64,000 nt of DNA from assembly GCF_000003815.2 (NCBI RefSeq), contig NC_049994.1, positions 14,909,140 to 14,973,139 of the forward strand, in the 5' to 3' direction. Below are positions 22,980 to 33,600 of the stretch, piece by piece. Position 1 is the first letter of the stretch. Every line of letters begins with the position of its first letter. A program made the position numbers and the translations under genes. Under the pieces are notes generated by a model. That model saw only the letters and a list, made by a program, of their open reading frames with translations. It did not search any database and was not told the origin of the DNA. Origin of the DNA: Branchiostoma floridae. Lineage: Eukaryota > Chordata > Leptocardii > Amphioxiformes > Branchiostomatidae.

Positions 22980-23924
22980 TCCAGGCCCAAGGGCACGTTG
23001 AAAATCCCGGACCCACGCCCCCCCCCCCCCCCCAAAAAATAGCCCCGTTCCGAAGTGGAGTATACTCGTGATTGTTTTTATGGGGCTTGAAGTCGGAGTC
23101 ACTAGTTTTAACATTAGTCAATTGCAAAGTTCTCTATTATTTTAGGGCGCCGAATGGTACCATACAAAAATGATTTGGAGTTAGGCGAACTAAAACTGTT
23201 CCGACCCGTTACGCATATGTTACCGGTGGGACATCTAGTATTTGACTTGCACTTATTCAAACCGGTAAAACATTCGCCCAAAATCTACCAATCTATGTCA
23301 TTCTATCCGAGTAACCCGGCTTTCTTGGACATATCTAGAAGTCGTGACATGAGTTTTGCTTGATTAGGAAGAACAGCACCCTTCCTCTATTCGGTGAATT
23401 GCCTTACGCCAAGGATGTTTTGAATTGAAAAAAAAACGCCGAACCCGGACTATGCGCAACAGAACATTGTGTACATTGTCCAGTCTGAAACAAGCCATCT
23501 CAAACATTGTTACCTAGACCTTTGACCTTAAGACATTGTGCTCTATTGTAAGTACTTTGATTGTTGATTGTTGTATTTTTTTAATGTATGTTGTATAGAC
23601 ATGTTGATTGTTTTGAACCTTGGAAGATTAGCCCATAAGGCTTAAAAGGTTTCTTAATAAAAATCAAATCAGAACTGCGCAATTAGGAAAGTTCCAGACT
23701 GAGTCAAACCAGTCCTTGATCGGGCAGTGTTCGGCTGATTTTGGTCAACAGTGACGAAACTCTACGGTAGATCTGACTACTCTTGTTGCATATATAGAAA
23801 CTACATATACGTAGCATCACAATGATAATGTTCGTTCGACCGTTCTTTCATACCCTGTGAGCCAGATAGGACCGGGTAGCTAGCGATATAGCTAGCGAGT
23901 TTTCTTCGGGGAGCCAACGGCAGC

Positions 23925-24016
23925 AGCCCGCCGACCTCACATTAGCGCTCCGGGGGAGTTTAAGCCCGAAAGACCTAATCGGGGTTCCCCGGGGCGCTAA
24001 TGTGAGTTCGGCGGGC
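23925..24016. mobile_element. Foldback MITE, CCTCACATTAG type
   Basis: GCCCGCCGACCTCACATTAG and its inverted partner CTAATGTGAGTTCGGCGGGC frame a 30-nt loop. The CTCACATTAG core is shared with the longer MITEs at 28789-28986 and 34719-34912. Confidence 0.7.
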
Positions 24017-24284
24017 ATGACTGTCTTGGGCTACCGATAAACTGTCCATGCTGCCCAACCCCGGATGGCTCCCAGGGTAGTTCTTTCAGACCTTTGCAGT
24101 GCTTAGTAGCAGGCCATGCCAACTACAGTAGCTGAGTATATCTTACAGGGATGGGTTGCTAACCCTTCCCCTTCAACGTTTCATTCAACGTCCCTTCCGA
24201 AAGACGGTTGCAGCCCCAACCGAAATGCCCTACCCGGGATTGAATCACGGTCCCCAGTTGTCAGGTGCTTAACTGTGGTTGATA

Positions 24285-24500
24285 CCGCTAGTTCACCTTT
24301 ATCCGTGGGGTAACCTATAGCCGTTGTTTTCAGAACAGGATATTTAGGCACATCAAGCCGACGGGTGGTAGTTTTAAATTGCAATATATTGAAACTATTA
24401 CAATTTGAGACAAACGTCCGTCCAACGTGTTATCCCCAAATACCATGTTTTCAAAAGCAACGGATATAGGTTACACAACGGATAAATGTGAACTAGCGTG
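24285..24500. mobile_element. Foldback element
   Basis: CTAGTTCACCTTTATCCGT near the left end is inverted at the right end as ACGGATAAATGTGAACTAG, with further paired words (TAACCTATAGCCGTTG / CAACGGATATAGGTTA). A related fragment lies at 29100-29200. Confidence 0.65.
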
Positions 24501-24630
24501 TACCAGTTGCGCCATGGACACAATAATAACAGTGTAATTACTACTGAAATGAAGTTTAAACCTGGCGAAATGTTCGAACAGTAACAACTTGTTAGGACCG
24601 GACTGTTTCCTTGCACACAGGCCCTACAGG

Positions 24631-27600
24631 ATGGGGAATCTCCTCTACCGGATGGGGAATCTCCTCTCAGAAGAAGAGAAGACACCGCTGGATGTCACTG
24701 ATGTAGACGACCCGCAGGACAGGGACTTTGGAAAATATGACTTCCCGTTCGAGAACCTGGTTATAGAGGGAGGTGGGGCCAGAGGAGTGGCTTATGTTGG
24801 AGCGCTGCGGGTAAATATCATCTTGCTTCAATCTTCAATTATATCTCAGTTGTAAGAGGCTATCCGTGTGTGAAAGAACGTGCAAACCATGTACGTCAAA
24901 CATGGTGGAAGACGAAACACATTTTATGTCAAACTGTTCTTTCTATAATCACGAAAAAAAGAGCTGTTTAAAGAGGCCATCAAATTCCACCCAAACTTCC
25001 TCACATTCACTGACAAAAAGAAAACAGACCTCATTTAACATCACAAAATCCACACATAATAGAAAATGTGGGATCTTTATTTTGTCTTCCACTGTCTTCG
25101 ATAAAGGAGTCGAACCCATTAACCCAGGAGTTAGCTTTTACTAGCTTTAGACTAGAGTAGACACTTGTGATATTGTATTTACACTGTTTGAATCTTTTAT
25201 GTTACCTGTAATTAGCCCACGGGCAAGAATTTGCAATAAACTTTATTATCTCAATGAGAGTTTTCAGAATTTTACCATAAAACGCTGTATTTGTTGTTGA
25301 ACGTCTTTCGTTTGTCTTCTAGCTATTTTCAATATAAACCTGCTTTCATAAGATAACATGATCACCCAAGCCTTTATATCTAACACAACTATAAGCGTGT
25401 AATTCAATTTTGTACCTCAAACATGGTAGAAGATGAAGTGCACTTCACTGTTGATTGCGATATGTATGCCAATGATAGAAATACTCTATTTAGTTATACA
25501 GAAAGGAAATTCCCTCATTTTTGACACATGAGTAGCACTGACAAGTTTATATTTCTCATGCGTTTTGACAAACCGACAACAGCTAAACCCATACAGTCCT
25601 ACATTTTCACCATTACCAGGAAGCGAGAAGAAGCCGAACTTTTGTGTTAGACAAGATTTGTGATACTTTTATATGTATATATCTTGACTTGTTGTGACCT
25701 GTACTTCCTCGGTTGGTCAAAACTGTAAAATAATTCATTCATAAACAGGCTTTTATCTGCCCGATTCTCAGGTCCTGGAGTCTGCAGGAATCCTCAAAAA
25801 CATCAAAAGAGTTGCCGGTGTGAGTGCGGGAGCCATCACGGCGACGTTCGTGGCGCTGGGACTCAGCTGTGCGGATGTGGCAAAGCAGGCTGAGGTGGAT
25901 CTGGGCAAGATTCTCATGTCCGGTATGTGCATTGCGACTTTTTTCTGGTAAATATTGTTTTATTAATTATCTTTATTGTGCCTGAAACTGCCTCCCTAGA
26001 GCCGGTCATTAGCAGTTTAAAACTTGGATGAGGTTCCGAAAATAATTTCATCAGGTTGGTAGATCATAGGACATAGGAATTTTCTTTTACACAACCAGTT
26101 TTTCTCACCTGCTGACGTTTCGATGTCTGTCAGACATCTTCCTCAGAGCTCTAACNNNNNNNNNNNNNNNNNNNNNNNNNNNNNNNNNNNNNNNNNNNNN
26201 NNNNNNNNNNNNNNNNNNNNNNNNNNNNNNNNNNNNNNNNNNNNNNNNNNNNNNNNNNNNNNNNNNNNNNNNNNNNNNNNNNNNNNNNNNNNNNNNNNNN
26301 NNNNNNNNNNNNNNNNNNNNNNNNNNNNNNNNNNNNNNNNNNNNNNNNNNNNNNNNNNNNNNNNNNNNNNNNNNNNNNNNNNNNNNNNNNNNNNNNNNNN
26401 NNNNNNNNNNNNNNNNNNNNNNNNNNNNNNNNNNNNNNNNNNNNNNNNNNNNNNNNNNNNNNNNNNNNNNNNNNNNNNNNNNNNNNNNNNNNNNNNNNNN
26501 NNNNNNNNNNNNNNNNNNNNNNNNNNNNNNNNNNNNNNNNNNNNNNNNNNNNNNNNNNNNNNNNNNNNNNNNNNNNNNNNNNNNNNNNNNNNNNNNNNNN
26601 NNNNNNNNNNNNNNNNNNNNNNNNNNNNNNNNNNNNNNNNNNNNNNNNNNNNNNNNNNNNNNNNNNNNNNNNNNNNNNNNNNNNNGGGGAGAAAAATTGG
26701 TTGGGTAAAAGAAAATTCCTTATTTTCCTGGATGAGGTTGTTGATTACACACTCACTTACTCACTACGGTTCCACTCTAATGCTAGGCGGCATTAGATCT
26801 ATACACCCCTGCGCAGTAATGTAGCATCTAACATAGAACATATCCGCTCATGATTTTATTCACAATGATTATAAATTGTTGAGGATATAATCACTTGTTC
26901 ATCCACGCTTTGGAGTGCCCTGTGACGTAGGTTCTCTTGTTCACCTGTGCTGTTTCAGTATCAGGACATTTTTACAGGGTGTGGTTACTACCCTTTCCCC
27001 TTTAACGTGCTCGAGGTACCTCCTCAAACATGGGACCCCTCAGTTTAAATTCAAAAATTTATTACATTCCCACCAAAAGCCCAACCGAGATGACCTGCCT
27101 AGGTTTAACCTCGGGGCTCCCAGCTAAAGATAAGGGCACAACCCACCGTACGTGCCAAAACGTGGGCAATCTTTTGGGATCCGTAAGTGGTCAGTACCGC
27201 CTCCGTACGAACTCGTAGGGAATCCGACGGATTTTGGAGCACGCCGTAGAACTTAACGTGCAGGCAAAACTTTGTGTGCCATCGGGCTGCGGATTCGCCC
27301 TCCGTACGTGCCAATACGGGCGACGGGCCTGCACTGTACAGCCTGAACGTTTTCAGAAATACGTGGTGGACGTGGCCTCCAAAAAAACGTACGGATAAAT
27401 TGCACGTACGGCGGGTTGTGCCCTTAGCTTTATGATTAATTGCAAGAGCTAATTGCAGGAGCTTAACTGTGATGCAAGCTGAGCTACAGCGACATGCCAA
27501 CTTTTATTACCTGTACAAATGCGCAATGTCATGTCTATACAGGAGGCTACCTAAAGACCCTCATCAAACCCGTCCATCTGTACTGGCGGTATGGCTGGGA

Positions 27601-30600
27601 AACTGGAGACGGATTCTACACGTTCTTTGGAGGAATCCTGGAGAAGTTCACACGTAAGGATGGCCGCCCTGGGAACCCAGATATCACCTTCAAGCAGGCA
27701 TGTCTATGGTTGTTGTGACTTATAAGTATATAATGTCTTTTTCTGGTTGGGAAGACCGCTATGGTAAGAAGTGCTTAGGATTATCTACCTACCTACCTAG
27801 TCCCTTAACCTCCAGGTCCTTGGGGTGGGGGGGGGGGGGGGTAGCCATTGAAGATGTCTTCTGCTACAGCCAGTCTCTCCTGCAGGTTGAGGGATGTCCA
27901 ATCTCTGACGTCTTAGGATTAGCCAGTCTATTACCACTGCCTTGTCACTGCCAGTATTTTGTTTTTCTATTCACACAAAACCATAGCCAGCGAGGCAGAA
28001 AAATGAAATGACCAGCCTTGTGTTTCAGCTGTACAACATGAGTGGAATAGAACTCTGCATTGTGGTGACGAACTTGGACCAGATGGCAGAAGAATACTGC
28101 CACGTTAAAACCACTCCAAACCTTCCCATCCGCAGGGCTGTCAGGATGTCCATGTCCATTCCAGGTTTGGGCTTCGTCTTGTTGTTATCAGATGCCAAAT
28201 TCTCTCCATATAAACATGTTCCTACAAGTGGAAATATAAATCACGCAATACAAAAAAGAAACTGTACCATTCCTAAATGGCTCACAAATATTATGTCGCA
28301 AGTAGCATAGAAATACTCAGTCTGATGTATGTAGTAGTTCTCTTTGTCACCTACCGTAGATTCCACTCGAATCGGTAGTCTACTAGTATTGTAGTAACTG
28401 GAATTGTTGTAATATACCGTATATGTGTAGTATTAGAAACGTTTGTTGTATATACATTGCCATACATTGTCACTGATACAATTGTTGCGCAATAAACCAT
28501 CTATCTATCTATCTATAAATGTATTTTTCCACCTAAAGCTCCAAGAATGCCCTCCTACTATCTGACATGAACTTTGCTCGAAAAAGAGATTCACAGCGAT
28601 TGAGTAGAAGATGATTCTTTGGCTCTAAACTAATCCTTAAAATAGCATGGTCTTTGATTGCATTTGACCAGGACTGTTCCAGCCAGTGTTGACTGACTAC
28701 CATGGCAACAAGGAGTTCTACGTTGATGGGGGTGTGATCTGTAACTACCCACTACACTCCTTCGATGGTAGGTGTATCCCATGTCGTAATACCCCCTCAC
28801 ATTAGTTGAAAACCGATCGCACGACGAGTCTACAAGCTCTAAATTATAACTATAAGAAGGCATGACCCTGATGCCGACGAAGAAATGGCAGAGTACCCCC
28901 CTTCCCGTCAGGGTCATGCCTCTTCGTAATTTAGAGCTCACAGACTCGTCGTCCGATCGATTTTCGCCTAATGTGAGGGGGGTATAAGGTTGTGCAACTC
29001 AAAATGCATCTGACCATTATTATCTGTCTTCGAAGTAAGGCGATATTTCACTATATTCGTCTATCTTTAAATATGATATTTAGTGATATCAAGTCCAATA
29101 TTTTCAAACTAACCGTCCATCGACTTGATATCCCTAAATACCCAGTTATCAAAACAACGGATATAGGTTACCCCGCGGATAAAAGTGAACTAGCGCTACT
29201 AAAATTGTAACAGAATGGTGAAAAAATGAATTTAAGAATCTGGTGATACGATTCACTTTCTCTGTTGACGAAAAAAAATTATAATTATCTGATGTCTTTT
29301 TGAATTGAAAGATCCTGTGAATCTGAATAAAGAGACTCTTTAATTTTACACAACCATTGCTTTATTCACACCGACGTTTCGGTGACCGTCTGTCACCTTC
29401 TTCAGGGTAATTCTGACTGGTTCACATTGTACTGCAGGACAGGTGTCGCTGCTCACAGTTCAAGTGCTGGTAAAAAAAACGTAAAGTATNNNNNNNNNNN
29501 NNNNNNNNNNNNNNNNNNNNNNNNNNNNNNNNNNNNNNNNNNNNNNNNNNNNNNNNNNNNNNNNNNNNNNNNNNNNNNNNNNNNNNNNNNNNNNNNNNNN
29601 NAAACCCCATTAAGTTTAAGGAACAGACAGAAGAAGGTTACAGACGGTCACCGAAACGTCGGTGTGAATAAAGCATTGGCTGTGTAAAAAAACTTTCTTT
29701 ATTCAGCGACTTACTAACCTGATGAAACTATTCACGGGTCCTGTGAATCTGTTTGTTGTCTAGGTTGGTGGCTCTCCATGGGGGAAGACGACTCGTTCTT
29801 CCATAGACTTGATGACCTTGCCCACCTCAGTAGGAGCTTCCACCGTTCTAACCGCTTCGAGCCCGTCAACCCGAAAACGATCGGACTCCTGTTGGTAAGA
29901 GTCAATAATATAATAACGTTTATTGCAAATTCTTGCCCATAGGATAATTGCAGGTAACATAAAAGTTACAAACAGTGTAAAAAAAGGTTTAAAAAACAAT
30001 ACCACAAGTGTCTACTCTAGTCTACAGCTAGTAAAAGCTAACTCTAGATCCTAGGTTATTGGGTTCGACTCCTTTTTCGAAGACAGTGGAAGACGAAAGA
30101 TCCCACCTTTTCTATTATGTATGGGTTTTGTGATGTTAGAAGGAGAAATGTTTTCTTTTTGTCAGTGAATGTGAGGAAGTTTGGGTGGAATTTGATGGTC
30201 TCTTTAGACAGCTCTTCTCTTTCGTGATAATAGAAAGTCGATACGCCCGAAGAATGTGGATAATGTGACAGGGGTATCACCACACGAATGGTTCCTGGTA
30301 CGCAGGTGCAGCGAGAGGATTTATGGGTAATATGTCAAAGGTGAAGGAGCCTGACTTGAACAGCTCCTGTCTCCACCATTGTCTAGATTTGCATACCAAA
30401 GTCCGGACGTGCTTTGGTTATGTCTCAGGGGCCTTAAACTTTGACATATTACCCACAATTCTTGTCGCTGCACATACGTACTCGGAACCATAAATGTGCT
30501 TATTCACATTAGACTTGTCTGCGTCACTTACAAAGAACGACATGGATGCTTGTTGGCTGACGGAGTGTACATAACAACTAAATGGTCTGTATTTATTTAT

Positions 30601-33600
30601 TTTTATTTATTTATTGATCTTTAGGGTAGTCCCTTCAGTTAACTCAAGTAACTGATTTCCAAGGGAGCCCTAAAACGGTATTCATGATTTTGGTACTTTC
30701 TTGTAATATACAATGTCTCTTCTCCAGTATTCCGATAACGACATTGAAGAGCACCAGCAAGTTCTCATTGATCGTCTGACGCAGGAAGAAAGACTGTATA
30801 AGAAAAAGAGGCCTGACACCCGGGCAGCCAGGTCAGCCAACTCATTTCACTATACAAGAATACACAGAAAGAAACTCTTGTCTCTTTTTTTTCTATCCAC
30901 GTAGGTTAATACATTTATCACGCCATGCAAAAAGAAACTGTACCATTCATAAATAACTTTCGACAGATATTATGTCGCTAGTAGCATAGAAATATTCAAT
31001 CTGATGTATGTTATAGTTCCCTTTATTACCTACCGTAGATTCCACTAGTATTGTAGTAACTGAAATTGTTATACCGTATATGTGTAGTATTAGACTGTAC
31101 CTTTTGTTGTATATACATTGCCATACATTGTCACTGATGTAATTGTTGCGTAACAAACCATCTATCTATCTATCTATCTATCTATGAAATCTTAAGTATA
31201 AAGACCAATACGGAAGTAAATTTCAATACAAAATTTGCCAATGTATACAGGGAGTACCAAGACAAGAGGACCGTTGAGACAGTCGAGGCCATGGAGAACA
31301 GGAAGAAAATCCGGGGCCTCATCGACAAGTTTCTTACAATTCTGAAGGCCCAGAACAAAGACCACACCTCAACTGTCAGTAGGGAGGAACTACACAGGGC
31401 TTTAGCAGAGGTATCTGTGAAGATTGGGATGTCCCATAGCTTTCATGAACATGTAACAGTAGTCTGAAAATATTCTTGAATGCCTTTGATATACGCTTGA
31501 ATATCAAGATATCATTATCAAGCTAGAGCAAAGAAAAGAAAGAATTACAGTGGTTGTAATGGCACAGGGTTCACCCCCGAAAGTGCCCCAAAACAGCCCG
31601 TGAACTGTCCAGCAGAGTCCCCTTTTTCCAATTGTGACCTAAGCCTTATATGGTGTTAGTTCGTTGGTAAGTACGTGATATCGGACGACCTATGATCGCG
31701 CAGTGTGAATGGAGAGATGTTTCGTCATGTGTGTCATGTCAAACATATTTTCTGCCCACAGGCAGGAAACAACTCTCTGACTGACAAAGAAAAGGAGAAG
31801 CTCTTTGGGAAGACATACTCCGTAGACCAACTCTTCGATCAAATGGACGCCAACAATGATGGAGAGGTATGTGACATTCACCATGGATTTTGCATACTTT
31901 GTTTACATGCTTTATTATGTTTATTCTTGTTTATTTTCAACCAGAGACGTCATACTTAGGTAACTTTTACCCCATATCCTACACTCATTTGGCCAGCTTT
32001 GCTGCTAACTTACGTCACCGTAGCATCTACTTGGAGATTAATCTATCTCGCTACTCTTGTCTTATCTCTTTATGATTAAGAAATATAAGTATACGTTCCA
32101 TATACATTTCAAGTAACGCAGAAGAACAAGGAAATCTTGGTTTTGACAGCTTTTTTGACAGCTTCAACCAATGTTTGCAATCTCCTAGTTTCGAGGTGTG
32201 TCTGGTTGAAGACACAAGCTTGCCAGCATTTTCTTATTAACTTAAATGTTTGATTCTTCTATAAAGCTGACATTCCAGGAGGTTCATGGGTTCTTCACCA
32301 ACAGAGGTTTCAGCTGGCTGACCCGGAGTATGGAGGAGAAGAGGCAGCACGTCTCCAGTCTGACGGACTACACCATGAAGTACATGAGTCTCCTCGGAGT
32401 TCTCGGGAAGAAAGTGTACAAAAAGGTGCGCAGAGAAACCTAGGCAATTAACGAAACATATTTTATTTCCATTCAACCCAACCGAAAGAATCACTCTGTT
32501 TAGAGAAGCCACAAAGACTTATCCCAACTTCCCCACATTGACAGAAGAACAGAAATCCACTTCGCAGAACCGAAACATTTTAGAAAAGGTGGGGCTTTTC
32601 GTCTCCCTCCGCTTCCAAAGAAAGAAGTCAAACCCAACCTGTTTAGAAATAGCCAACACTAGTATTAAAGTAGAATATTGTTCATAACTGCCCATTGTCA
32701 CTTGTATATCTACTATGTATATACCATGTACTTGCAATTAGCCCTCGGGTACGAGCTTGCAAATAAACTTCCTCTATTAACAGTCTAGAATCCTTGGAAT
32801 ACAAACCATACGAACGAACATTGTAAGTAGCGTTTGCTTTGAATATGTTTTGGGTTGATGCATGGATGGATGCAAACATTCAGCATTGTGCGTTCTTGAA
32901 TGTAAGTTCATCTGTGACGGTAGTCAACATTATGTTAAAATGTTAAGACTTAGTATCCTTGCACAAAATATCGGGCTGATACCGACTGCCAAGCATGCAC
33001 CTTTGACCCTTTGCTGACGTCACACTTCCGTTCCGGATGTGTGACTTAGGTTTTGGGTCATTTCAACTTGAGAAGGATCAGAGGACTGATCTAAAGCTTG
33101 TTGGTAAGCGCTTTATTTTGTGCACGGATATAAAGTCTTAAAATTGTAACATAAAGCATTGTGTGTTGTTGTTCCCTTATAATTACAATCAATGATAATG
33201 TTGGATAATCTTTTGAAATTTCTAATAACCAGACCGCAGCATTTCCGTGATAAAAGATACAAAAACCGGACGTTCTGCTGCACTACCAAGGTCAGCCGCC
33301 TGGAGGACTTAAGTCAACCCTGAACTCCAGGTCTTCAACACTACACACGTATCAAATATCATCACAATCTATCGAGACGTACTTAGCTTTTTCTCCGGAT
33401 ACACAAAAGTGACTCTCTTCCACCTTAGACTCACGACTACTATGAACAGTCAATTGGTCGTTTAGTCATGAACGAGTTTTGAATACACACATTGGCAATA
33501 TACATGCATGGTCACGTGGTAACTACTGTATTGCATTCCAGCGAACAATGACTATACAGGGCTCGAAATACCATCTGCATATGCACGTTAGTGCAGGTAA

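Larger units (their letters stand above)
18295..24620. other. Repeat-rich spacer between gene A and the phospholipase
   Basis: No intact gene is supported across these 6.3 kb. It holds hAT-type and foldback MITEs, tandem duplications, dispersed repeats and one N-gap, listed separately. Around 23575-23670 a stretch ending GGTTTCTTAATAAAAATCAA looks like a retroposon 3' end. Confidence 0.55.

Noticed and set aside
22378-23127. Long reading frames running through the N-gaps (also at 26156, 29490, 48868 and 53159)
   Set aside because: They are open only because the bases are unknown.
27469-27718. Alternative frame over patatin exon 3
   Set aside because: The neighbouring frame has the family match (GGYLKTLIKPVHLYW); this one is its shadow.
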